From the NCBI GenBank assembly GCA_023846275.1, contig JAIUJO010000610.1:69501-133500 (forward strand): a stretch of 64,000 nucleotides of DNA, written 5' to 3'. Position numbers and translations under genes: made by a program. The DNA is from Vanilla planifolia (lineage: Eukaryota; Streptophyta; Magnoliopsida; Asparagales; Orchidaceae). The notes beneath the pieces were generated by a model. That model had not been told where the DNA came from. It did not search any database and saw nothing but the letters and a program-made list of their open reading frames with translations. Shown one piece after another: positions 14,181 to 26,967 of the stretch. Every line of letters starts with the position of its first letter. The first letter of the stretch is position 1.

Positions 14181-16500
14181 TATAGCCAGTTGTAGTGTAG
14201 CCTAGCCTAACCTAGCTCTGCTCTGCTCTACTATGCTTCACTCTGCTCTGCTCTGCTTTACATTGCTTATCTCCACTATGCTCTACACCACTCTACTATG
14301 CTTTTCTCTGTTCTGCACTACTCTACTCTGCTTTGCTATGCTCTGCTCGAATCTACTGTCCACTCCTCCCCTCTCCTCTCCTCTTATATTCTATACTCGA
14401 CTCTACTCTTCCCTATTTTACTCTACTCTACTCTACTCTATTCAAACTCTACTTTACTATACACTAGCCAAATCTTGCTCTCCTCTACCATACTCTACCA
14501 TGCTCTACAAAACTCTAGTCTACTCAACTCTAGCCTAGCCTAGCTTAGCATAACCCACCTTAGCATAGGCAAACCTAGCTCTACTCTACTCTACTCTACT
14601 CCACTCTACTTTACCCAACTCTACTCTACTCTGTTCTTCTCTACTCTACTCAACTCTACTCCACTATACTCTATTCTACTCAACTCTACTCTAATCATCT
14701 CTAATGTAGCTTAACCTAGGTTTGCTCTCCTCAATTATAGCCAAGTATTGGTTAGCCTATCCTTGCCTATCCTAGCTTAATTCTTCCCTACAATGCTCTA
14801 CTCTGCCCTACTTTTCTTTGCTCTACTCTGCTCTACTCTCCTCTACTATACTCTACTGTACTCATCCCTATTTTAATCTACTATACTCCGCTTTACTCTA
14901 CTCTATTCTACTCTACTTTATTTTACTATACACTAGCCTAGCCTCACCTAGCCTAATCTTGCACCACTTTACTCTACTCTACTTTGCTCTACCCTAGTAT
15001 GTACTACTCAACTCTTGCATACCTAGCTTAGCTTAACCCATCTTAGCCTAGCCAAACCTAGCTCTACTCTTTTCTACAATACTCTACTCCACTCTTCTCT
15101 ACTCTACCCTACTCTACTCTATTCTTCTCTGCTCTACTCTACTCCACTCTATTCTACTCTACTCTACACCACTCTACTCTACTCAAATCTTCTCTAATGT
15201 GGCCTAACCTAGAACTTCTCTTCTCCACTATAGCCAAGCCCTGGTTAACCTAACCTTACTTAACCTAGCTCAATTCTACTCTACTCTGTTCTGCTATACT
15301 TTGCTTTACCCTACTCTACTCTGTTCTACTCTACTATACTCTACTCTACTCTACTCTATTCAACTCTACTTTTCTTTACTATACATTAGCCTAGCCTAAT
15401 CTTGCTCTACTCTACTTAACTCTGCCTACTCTACTCTACTCTACTATACTCAACTTTATCCTAGCCTAGCCTAGCTTAAACACACCTTAGCCTAGCCAAA
15501 CCTACCTCTAGTCTACTCTAGTCTACTATATACTCCATTATACTTTACTCTACCCTACTCTACTCTACTCTATCCTATATTACTCTACTCTATTATACTC
15601 TACTCTACTCCACTCTACTCTACTCTAATCTTCTCTAATGTAGCCTAACCTAGGTCTTCTTTACTACACTAGAGCCAATCTTAGTTAGCCTAATTTTGCT
15701 CTACTCTGCTCTTATTTGTTCTTCTTTACTTTGCTCTACTTTGCTCTATTATACTATATTCTACTCTTCCTTATTTTATTATACTCTACTCTACTTTATT
15801 CAACTCTAATTTACTTTACTCAACTATACACTAACCTAACCTAACCAAGCCTAATCATGCACTATAATACTCTACTCTACTCTACTCCACTCAACTCTAA
15901 CCTAGCTTAGCCTAGCTTAGCTTAACCCACCTTAGTCTAGCCAAATCTAGCTCTACTCTACTCTACTCAACTCCACTCTACTCTACTCTAACTTACTCTA
16001 CTATGTTCTACTCTAGCCTACTCTACTTTACTCTACTCCACTCTACTCTACTCTATTCTACACTACCTTTCTCTAATGTATCCTAACCTATTGCTTCGAT
16101 ACTCCACTATAGCCAAGCGTTGGGTTAGCCTAGCCTTTCCTAACCTAGCTCTATTCTGCATTACTCTACCCTTTTTTTTGCTCTACTCGGCTCTGCTATA
16201 CTCTACTCGAGCTTAGCCTAGCCTAACTAGCTGTACTCTACTCTACCCTACTCTAGTTTACTCTAGTTTACTCTTCTTTACTCTTCTCTACTCTACTCTA
16301 TGTTACTCTACTCCAGCCTAGCTTAACTTAACCTAGCCTAGCTTAAAGTAGCCCTACTCTACTTTACTACTCAACTCTAACCTAGCCTAGCCTTTCCTAG
16401 CTAAACCTATCTTTATTCTTCCCTACTCTACTCTACTCTACACTACTCTACTCTATCCTACTCTAGCCTAGCCTAGCCAACCCTAACTTAGATTAACCTC
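14181..16500 (+). repeat. Higher-order satellite repeat, ~440-555 bp period, five copies
   Basis: A diagnostic phrase, TATAGCCA(AG) followed within about 15 bases by GGTTAGCC or a close variant, occurs at 14181, 14736, 15229, about 15669 and 16108, giving spacings of 555, 493, 440 and 439. A second marker, CTAATGTaGCcTAACCTA, lies about 35 bases before it at 14701, 15194, 15635 and 16073. A third, an ACTAGCC / CTAATCTTGC phrase, recurs about 200 bases after it. A weaker copy may follow near 16741. The last two full spacings are almost equal, which suggests the youngest duplications lie on the right side of this cluster. Confidence 0.7.
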
Positions 16501-19500
16501 ACTCTACTATGCTCTACTTTGCTCTGATCTACACTGCTCTACTCTGCTCCACTCTGCTCTGCTCTCCTTTGCTCTACACTTCTTTTCTCTAATTTGCTTA
16601 GCTCTACTCTACTCTAACCTAGCCTATGCTATCCTAACCGAGTTTTACTCTTCTCTACTAAACTTTACTCTAGTCTACGATACTCTACTCCACTCTACTC
16701 TTATCAAACCTAACCTAACCTTGCTCTTCTCAACTACAACATAGCAAAGCTTATCCTAACCTAGCCTTGTCTAACCTAGCTCTACTTTTCTCTACTCTGA
16801 GTTGCTCTGCTCTATTATTCTTTTGTCTACTCTCTTCTACTCAACTCTACTCTACTCTACTCTACTCTACTTGAGCTTAACATAGCTTAGCATAACCTAA
16901 CCTAGCTCAACTCTACTCCACTCCACTCTACTCTTCTCTATAATACTCTACTCTACTCTATTCTACACAACTCTAGCCTAACTTAGCCTAACCTTGCCTA
17001 GCTTAGCCTAACCTAGGTCTACTATACTCTACTCTACTATACTCTACTATACTATGCTTTACTCTTCTCTAACTTAGTTGAGCCTAACCTAGCTCTATTC
17101 TTCTCTACTCTACTTCAGCCTAGCCTAGCCAACCCTAACCTAGACTAAGATACTCTACTGTGCTCTACTTTGTTTTTTCTACTCTTCTCCACTCTGCTCC
17201 TCTATACTATGCCATGCTCTATTCTACTATACTTTGCTCTACTCTGTTCTTCTTTGCTCTACTAAACTATATTACAACTTATCTTAGCTTAGCCTAAGAT
17301 AACCTTGCTCTACTCTAGTCTACTGCACCCTACTCTACTCTTCTCTGCTATACACTTCTCTACTTTAGCCTAACCTAACAAAGCTTAGCCTAGCCTTGCT
17401 TAACCAATTTCTACTCTACTCTGTTCTACTCTACTCTATTCTACTCTACTCTACTCTATTATGCTCTACTCTGCCCAACTCTACTCAACTTTACCTTAAC
17501 CTAGCCTAGCCTAGCCTAACCTAACCAAGCTCTACTCTATTTTGCTCTACTCTACTCTACTCTGCTATATTCTTCTCTACTCTACTCTACCCTACCCTAC
17601 TCTGCTTTGTCCTACTCTTTCCTACTCTACTTTGCTCACCTCTACTCTGCTCTACTCCACTTTACTTAACTCTAGCCTATCCTACCTTAGCCTCAGTCAG
17701 CCAAGCCTAACAAGGCTCTAATCTACTCTATTATACTCTACTCTATTAGACTCTATTATACTCTACACTTCTCTACTCCAACCTAACCTTGCCTAGCTTA
17801 GCCTAACCTAGCTCTACTCTACTCAACTCCAAGCTTGCCTAGCCTTGCATAACCTAGCTTTACTCTACTCTGCTCTATTATGCTCTGCACCATTTATCTC
17901 TACTCTAGTCTACTTTGCTCCATTATTCTATACTCTGTTATTCTCTACTCTATATTATTCTACTGTACTCTAGCCTAGCCTAGCAAAACCTTACTCTACT
18001 CTACTCTACTCTAACCTAGCCTAGCCTAGCCTAACCTTGCCTAACCTAGCCAAGCCAAGTCCAGCCTAGCATAGCTTAACTAGCTCTGCTTTACTATACT
18101 CTACTCTACTCTATTTGTTATGCTCTTCTCTACTCTGCTTTACCTTATTATACTCTTACTTTAACTAAGCCTAGCCTAGCCAAGCCCAACATAGCTCTAA
18201 TCTACACCACTCTAGCCTAGCCTAACCTTACTTAGCCTTGCCTAACTTAGGTCTACTTTTCTCTACTCTACTCTGGACTACTCTGCTCTACTCTACTCTG
18301 CTCTTCTCTATTCTACTCTTCTCTAGTCTTCTCTTCTCTACTATATTATATTCTATCATAGCCTAGCCTAACCTAGATCTGCTCTACTCTATTCTATTCT
18401 ACTCTACCTTACAATACTATACTCTACTCTAACCTTGTCTAGCCTAGCCTATCTTAGCCTAACCTATCCTATCCTATCCTATCCTAGTTTAGCTAAGCCT
18501 ATCTTAGACTAACCTTACCCTACTCTACTTTAATTAACTCTACTTTACTCTACTCAACTCCACTCTAGTCTAACCTAGCCTAGCCTACCCTATCCTAACC
18601 TAACCTAACCTCATTCTACTCTACTCTACTCTTCTCTAGCCTAACCTAGCTCTTATCTACTCTACTACAACTTAGCCTATCCTAGCTTAGTCTTGCCTAA
18701 ACTAGCTTTACTCAGCTCTACTCTACTCTGATCTATGCTGCTTTACTCTATGTTGCTTTACTCTACTTTACTTGACTCTACATTTCTCTGCTCTACTCTT
18801 CTATGCTGTCTTACTTTACTCTGCTTTGCTCTACTTAGCTCTGCTCTCCTCTCCTCTACTCAATTCTACTCTGCTCAACTCTGCACTACTCTACTCTGCT
18901 CTACTCTACTCTACTTTACTCTACTCTACTTTATTCTATTCTAGCATACCATAACCTAGCCTACCCTAGCTCTACTATGCTTTACTCTAACCTAGCCTTG
19001 ACTACTTAACCAAGCTCCACCCTACACTACTCTATTCTACTCTATTCTATAATAGCCTAGCCTTGTCTAGCCTAGCCTAGCCTAGCTTAGCCTAACCTTG
19101 TTTTGCTTAGATCAACTCTGTTATGCTGTACTCTACTCTGCTCTTCTTTACTTTGCTACATTACACATTGCTCTACTCTACTCTACTATGTACTCTAGCC
19201 CTACCTAACTTAGCCTAGCCTAACCTAGCTCTTCTCTACTCCACTCAACACTATTCTACTCTACTCTACTCTACTTTACTCAACTCTACTCTACTCTACT
19301 CTAACCTAGCCTAGCCTAACATAACCAAACAAAGCTCTACTCTACTAAGGTCTAAACTTACTTAGCCTAGCATAGGCCAATCTACCCTAACTTAGCCTAA
19401 CCTACACTACTCTACTCTACTCTACTATATTGTACTATACACTACTCAACTCTACTCTACTCTACTCTGCTTTACTCAACTCTACTCTACTCCACTCTAC

Positions 19501-22500
19501 TGTGCTCTACTATATTCTACTCTAACCTAGCCTAACATGGCTCTGCTCTACTCTACCCTTCTTTACTCAGCTCAGCTCTACTCCACTCTACTCTACTTTA
19601 CTATATTGTAATATATTCTACTCTAGCCTAGTTTTGCCTAGCCTAACCTAGCTCTACTCTACTCTACTCTACTCTATCCTACTTTACTCTATTCTACTAT
19701 AGCCTACCCAAACCGAACTTTACTCTACTCTGCTCTACTCTGCTCTACTCTAATCTACTCCATAGTACTCTAGCCTAGCCTAGCCTAACCTAGCTCTACC
19801 TTTCTCTAATCTATTCTACTCTACTCTACATTACTCCATTCAACTCTAGCCCAGTTAGCCTAGCCTAGCCTAGCCTAACTTTGCTCTATGCTACTATACT
19901 CTATGCTACTCTAACTAGCTTAGCCAAACCTTTCTCTACTCTCCTCTACTCTGCTTTATTCTGTTCTATTCTACTCTACTATACTCTACTCTACTCTTTA
20001 CTATGTATTGATATTCTTTACTTCACTCAGCTCAACTTTGCTCTAATCTACTCTAATCTATTGAACTCTAGCCTAGCCTAGCCAACTATAGGCCAACCTA
20101 GCTCTATTTTACTCTGCTCTAACCTAGCCTAATCTTACTTAGCTTTACTTTACTCTTCTCTATCCTAGCCCAGCCTAGCCAGGCTTAAACTAGCTCTACT
20201 CTACATTACTTTAATCTATTTGACTCTTCTCTCTATACTCTACTCTGCTCTACTCTGCTTTTCTCTACTCTGCTCCACTTTGCTCTACTTTTCTCTACTC
20301 TACTCTACTCTGCTCTGCTCTACTTTATTATACTCTTTTGTACTATACTGTACTCTACTCTAGCCTTGTTTAGCCAAGCCTAGCCTAGCATAGCTTAACC
20401 TCGCTCTACTCTACTCTACTCTACTCCAGCCTAGCCTTACCTAGCCTAGCATACTTTAGCATCGCCGAACCTAACCTTGCTTTACTCTACTTCTACTCTG
20501 CTTTACTCTAATCTATCATATTATACTTTACTCTACTCCAACTTAACTTTATGTAGCCTAGCTTAACCTTACTTTATTGTACTCTACTACACTCTACTCT
20601 TGCCTATCCTAGCCTACCTAACACTGCTCTACTCTACTCTACTTTACCCTACTCTGCTCTATGTTACTCTATTCTACTATACTCTACTCTATTGTACTGT
20701 AGCCTAGCCTAGCTTAATGTAGCTTTATTATACTCTACACAATTGCACTCAACTCTACACTTGCTTACCTTTGCCTATCCTAGCCTAGCCTAGCCTAACC
20801 TATGCTAGCTTAACCTATTTCTACTCTACTCTACTGCAACATACTCTACTTTACTCTACGTTATCCTACTCTACTCCACTCTACTCTACTCTACTCTATT
20901 CTACTTTACTCTACTCTACCTTACTCTATTCTACTCTATTCTAACCTAGCCTACCCTAACTTAGCTCTACTCTATGCAACTCTAATCCACATAACTCTAG
21001 CCAAGCATAGCCTTGCCTTACCTAGCATAGCCTAACCTTGCTTTTCTCTGCTTAATTTTGCTTTTCTTAGCTTTGCTCTACTCTACTCAGCTCTGCTCTA
21101 CCCTGCTCCATTATGCTATGCTCTACTCTATTATACTCTATATTGTTCTTTCCAACTCTACTCTGCTCTCCTCTACACTACTCTACTCTACTTTAGCCTA
21201 GCCTAAACTTGCCTAGCCTGACCTAACCTAGATCTACTCTACATTACTCTACTATACTCTACTCTAGCCTTGCCTAACCTAGCCTAGCCTATCTTAGCAT
21301 AACTTAGCTCTACTCGACTCTTTACTCTGTTATATTATACTCTATTATACTATACTATACTCTACTATACTCTATTCTACTCTATTCTATTCCAACCTAG
21401 CCTAGCCTAGTTTTTCCTAACCTAGCTCTACTATACTCTACTTTACTCTACTCTACTCTACTCTTATATACTCTACTCTACTCTTCTCTGCTCTTTGAAG
21501 TTCTACTCTGCTCTTCTCTATTCTACTATACTAAGCTTTTCCCTACTCTAATCAACTTACTCCACCTTATTGTACACTACTCTATTGAACTCTAGTCTAC
21601 TCTAACCTTGTATAACCTAGACTAGCCTAACCTAGCTCTGTCATGTTTTACTCTATTCTTCTCTACTCTACTCTTGCCTAGTGTTGCTTAGCCTAGCCTA
21701 GCTTAACAAAGCCTAACCTAACCTAGATCTACTATACTTTACTCTACTCTACTATACTCTATTCTATTATATTCTATTATACTCTACTCTAACTAGCCAA
21801 AACTAGCCAAGCCTAACCTAACTATACTCTACACTACTTTACTCTACTATACTCTACTCTAGCCTAACCTAGCCTAGCCTAGCCTAATCTAGCTTTACTT
21901 TGCTCTACTCTCCTCTACTCCTCTCTACTATGTTCTGCTTTACTCTTCTTTGTTATGTGCTACTCTACTCTACTCTACTCTTCTCTATTGTACTCTAATC
22001 TAGGCTAGCTTAACTTAGCTGTGTGATACTCAATTATACTCTACCCTACTCTACTTTAACCTAGCTCAACTCTACTCTACTCTACTCTACTCAACCCTAC
22101 CCTACCCTTGTGTAGCCTCGCCTAGCCTAACATAGCTCTACTTTGCTCAAATCTACTCCATGCTGCTCAACTACACTTTGCTCCACTTCACTCTACTCCA
22201 CTTTGTTATTCTTTGCTCTACTCTACTATCCTCTTCTCTACTCTATTCTACTTTAGCCTAGCCTAGCCTAACCTAACCTAGCTTTATTCTACTCTACTCT
22301 ACTCTAGCTTAGCCTAACCTAGCCTAGCTTCACCTAGTCTAGCCTAACCTAGCTCTACTCTACTGTATCCTACTCTACTATACTAAACTCAATTCTACTC
22401 TACTCGACTCTACTGTACTCTACTCGACTCTACTCTAACCTAGCCTAGCCCAGCTTAGCCAAACTTAACTCTACTCTACTCTGCTCTACTCTAATCCACT

Positions 22501-25011
22501 CTTCTCTGCTCTGCTCTACTCAGTTCTGCTTTACTCTACTCTGTTCTACTCTACCATACTTTAACCTTGCCTAGAAAACCTAACCTAGCCCTACTCTACT
22601 CTACTTTACACTACTCTACTCAATGCTACTTTAGCCTAGTCTAGCCTTAACTTAACTTAGCTCTTCTCTAGCTTGCTCTACTCTACTCTACTTTGTTGTA
22701 ATCTACTCAGCTCTACTCTACTCTACTCTAGCTTAGCTTAGCTTATCCTATCCTAGCCTAACTTAACTTACCTCTACTCTACTCTACTTTACTCTACTCT
22801 ACTCTACTCTAGGCTAGTCTAGTCTACCAAAGCATAGCTTGCCTTAGCCTAGCTTAGCCTAATCTAACCTAGCTTAACTCCACTCAACTCTAATCTATTT
22901 TACTCTACTCTACTATACTCTAAACTAGCTTAACTTTACTCTACTCTACTCTACTCTATGTTACTCTACTTTACTCTAATCAATCCTACATAGCTTACCC
23001 TAGCCTCTACCAGCCTAAATAAACCTAGGTCTCCTTTACTCCACTATACTATACTCTACACTACTCTACCCTACTATTCTCTACTCTATTCCACTCTACT
23101 CTACTCTACTTCAATATAGCTTAACCTAACTTAGCTTGGCCTAACAAGCTCTATCCTATTCTATGCCACTCCACTCTACCCTACTCCTATCTACTCTACC
23201 CTATCCTAGCTTAGCCTAGCTTAGCTTAGCTTAACCTAACCTAACCTAGCTCTACTCTACTCTACTATGCTCAACTCCACTCTACTTTATTATATTCCAT
23301 AATAATCTACTCTACTCTACCCTACCCTTACCAAACCTAGTGTAGCCTATCCTTGCACCACTCTACTTTAATCTTCTTTAATTGAGCCTAGCCTAACATA
23401 TCCAAGCCTTGCCTAACCAAACATTGCTCTAGCCTTCTCTACTCTACTTTGCCCTTCTCTTCTTTTCTGTGCTCGACTCTTCTATACTCTACTTTGCTCT
23501 GCCCTGCTCTATTCTACTCTACTCTACTCTTCTCTTCTCTACTTTACTCTATCATACTCTAGCTTGTGTTAGCTTACCCCAACCAAACATACTATACTCT
23601 ACTCTATCATACTCTACTATACTCTACTCATCTCTATTCAACTTTATTCTAGCCTAGCCTACCCTAGCCTGAACTAGCCTAATCTAGTAGAGGCTAGCCT
23701 AACCTAGATTTACTTTACTATACTCTACTCTACTATACTCTACTCTAGTATACTCCACTCTACTCTACCCTACTTAAACCAAGCCTTGCCTAACCTAACT
23801 TTGCTCTACTCTACTTTACTCTACTCTAGCTTAGATTACCTTAGCCTAACCTAGCTCTACTCTGTGTTGTTCTGTTCTGCTTCTCTCTACTCCACTTTGC
23901 TCCATTCTTCCCTTCTTTACCCTGCTCTACTGTGCTCTACTCTACACCACTTTACTTTAGCCTTGCCTAGCCTAGATTAACTTAAGCTATCTTTACTCTA
24001 CTCTACTCTATTTTTCTTTACTCTATTCTACTATGCTCTAGCTTAGCCTAACCTAGCCTAGATTAGCCTAGCATAACCTTCTCTACTCTACTCTACTCTA
24101 CCCTACTAAAGTATACTGCACTCTACTCTTCTCTGCTCTACTCTACTCTAACCTAACCTTGCCTAGCATAGCCCTAGCTTAGCTTAGCCTTACATGGCTA
24201 TACTTTGCTTTGCTCTACTATGCTCTGATCTACTTTGCTCCACTCTACTCTTCTCTGCTCTACTATACTCTAATCTACTCAATCCTAGCCTAGCCTAACC
24301 TAGCCTAATCGAGCTCTACTAGACCTTACTCCACTCTTTTCTACTCTACTCTACCCTGCTCTACTCTGCTTTACTTTGTTGTACTCTACTGTACTCTATA
24401 CTAGCCTAGTCGAGCCAGGCTACCATCACTTTGACTACCCTAGCCTAGCGTAATATAACCTAACTCTACTCTACTTTACACATACCTAGCATAGCCTAGA
24501 CCTCACCTAGCCTAGCTCTACTCTATCATGGCCTAGGGTAACCTAGCCTAACTGAGCACTTCTCTGCTCTACTCTAGTCAACTCTACAATACTCTGCTCT
24601 ATGCTACTCTACTCTACTCTAGTCTACTCTACAATACTCTACTCTAGCCAAACATAGCCTTGCCAAACCCTACCCTAGCCTAGCTTAACATAAATCTACT
24701 CTACTCTACTCTATTTTACTCCACTATACTCTCTCTACTCTACTCTACTCTAACTTAGCCTAGCCTAATATAACTTAACTCTACTCTACTCTAATCATCT
24801 CTACTCTTCTCTTCTGAACTTTACTCAACTCAAGCATAACTTAGCTTAACCAAGCTTAGCCTAACCTAGCTCTACTAGATTATACTCTTCTCTACTCTAC
24901 TTTATTCTTCTCAGCTCTACTTTGCTTTTCTTTACCCAGCTCTACTCTACTCTACTCTTCTCTACTCAATTATCTTCTCCTTTTCTCTACTCTACTCTAT
25001 TGTATTTTAAT

Positions 25012-25985
25012 CCACTCTACTCTACTCTAAGCTAGCCTTGCCTAACTTAACTCTTCTCTACTCTACTCTACTAAACTTTATTCTACTCTACTCTACTCTA
25101 TTCTACTCTACTATAGTGTTTTTTAGGCTAACCTAGCCTTTTCTTGCCTAACCTAAGTTAGCTCAACTCTACTCTCCTCTGCTTTTCTCTAGTCTAATTA
25201 GCTTTGCTCTACACTGCTCTTCTATACTCTTCTCTACTCTGTTATACTCTACTCTCACTTAGCTTAGCCTAATCAAGCCTACCTAAGCCTAGCCTAGCCT
25301 AACCTAACTCTAATCTACTCTAGTTTATTATACTCTATTATACTCTACTCCATTATACTCTAACTTAACCTACCCTTACCTAGCTTAACTTGGTTCTACT
25401 CTACTCTATTCTGCACTACTCTTGTCTATTCTCACCTTGTCTAGCCTAGCCTAGCATAACCAAGCTCTGTTATGCTCTACACTGCTCTGCTTTACTCTAC
25501 TATACTTTAATCTACTCTACTCTACACTACTCTACTCTACTCTAAGCTAGCCTTGCCTAACTTAGATCTTCTCTACTCTACTATACTCTATTCTATTCTA
25601 CTCTACTCTATTCTACTCTATTATAGTGTTTTTCTAGGCTAGCCTAGCCTTGTCTTGCCTAACCTAGGTTAGCTCAACTCTACTCTCCTTTGCTTTTCTC
25701 CAGCCTAGTTAGCTTTGCTCAACACTACTATTCTATACTCTTCTCTACTCTACTATACTCTACTCTACTCTCTCTTAGCTTAGCCTAATCAAGCCTACCT
25801 AAGCCTAACCTAGCCTAACCTAACTCTAATCTACTCTAGTTTATTATACTTTATTATACTCTGCTCCACTCTACTCTAACCTAAACTACCCTTGCCTAGC
25901 TTAACTTAGCTCTACTTTACTCTATTCTACTCTGCTCTAGTCTATTCTCACCTTGCCTAGCCTAACCTAGCTTAACCAAACCTTG
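25012..25985 (+). repeat. Tandem duplication of a ~510-516 bp satellite segment
   Basis: Two adjacent copies can be aligned along almost their full length. Matching landmarks are AAGCTAGCCTTGCCTAACTTA at 25029 and 25544, TATAGTGTTTTT at 25112 and 25622, CTTAGCTTAGCCTAATCAAG at 25258 and 25774, and TCTATTCTCACCTTG at 25425 and 25941. Offsets are 515, 510, 516 and 516. The copies differ by scattered substitutions and a few small indels, much fewer than between random satellite segments. Confidence 0.85.
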
Positions 25986-26349
25986 TTCTACTCTACACTT
26001 CTCTAGCTTAGCCTAACCCAGCCTAGCCTACTCGAGCTTTGCCTAACCTAGCTTAACTCTACTCTTCTCTACTTAACTATATTATATTATACTCTACTCT
26101 ACTCTACCCTACTCTACTCTTCTTTACTCTACTCTACTCTACTCTAACAAGGCCTAGTAGAGCCTGCCTAGCCTAACATAGCTCTACTCTACTTTACTCC
26201 ACTCTGCTCAGATCTGTTTTGCTCTACTCTGCCTTTCTCAGCTCTACTCTTCTATACTCATCTATACTCTGCACTACTCTACCTTGCTCTACTCTACTCT
26301 ACTCTACTTTGCTCTAGCCTGGCCGCAACTAACCTAACCTAATAGAGCT

Positions 26350-26967
26350 AAACTCTACTCCCACCCTTCTCTACACTACTCTACTATACACGACTCTGCT
26401 CTAGCTTAGCTTATCTTAGCCTTGTATAGCCCAGCCTAGCCAAGCTTAACTTAGCTTTACTTTTCTTTACTCAACTCTACACTATTATACTCAACACTAC
26501 TCAACTCTACTCTACTCTACACTAGACTACTCTAACCTAACCTAACCTACACTATCTTAACCTAGCTCTAATTAGCTCTAGCCTATCCTAGCTAAGGCTA
26601 GCTATGCCTAGCCTAGCCAAACCTACCTCTACTTTAATATGCTCTACTCTGTTCTACTAAACTCTACTCACACTCTAATCTACACTACTCTACTATACAC
26701 GACTCTACTCTAGCCTAGCCTATCTTAGACTTGTATAGCCCAGCCTAGCTAAGCTTAACTTAGCTTTACTTTGCTTTACTCAACTCTACACTACTATACT
26801 CAACACTACTCAGCTCTACTCTACTCTACACTAGACTACCCTAACCTAACCTAGCCTATCCTATCCTAACTTAGCTCTGATCAGCACTAGCTTATCCTAG
26901 CCAAGGCTAGCAATGCTTAGCCTAGCCAAACCTAGCTCTTCTCTATTATGCTCTACTTTGCTTTACT
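26350..26967 (+). repeat. Tandem duplication of a 309-bp satellite segment
   Basis: Copy 1 is 26350-26658 and copy 2 is 26659-26967. The offset is 309 at every landmark checked: AAACTCTACTC at 26350 and 26659, the TATACACGACTCT phrase near 26385 and 26694, TGTATAGCCCAGCCTAG at 26423 and 26732, and AGCCAAACCT at 26615 and 26924. No net indel separates the copies over most of their length, so this is among the youngest duplications in the array. Confidence 0.85.
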
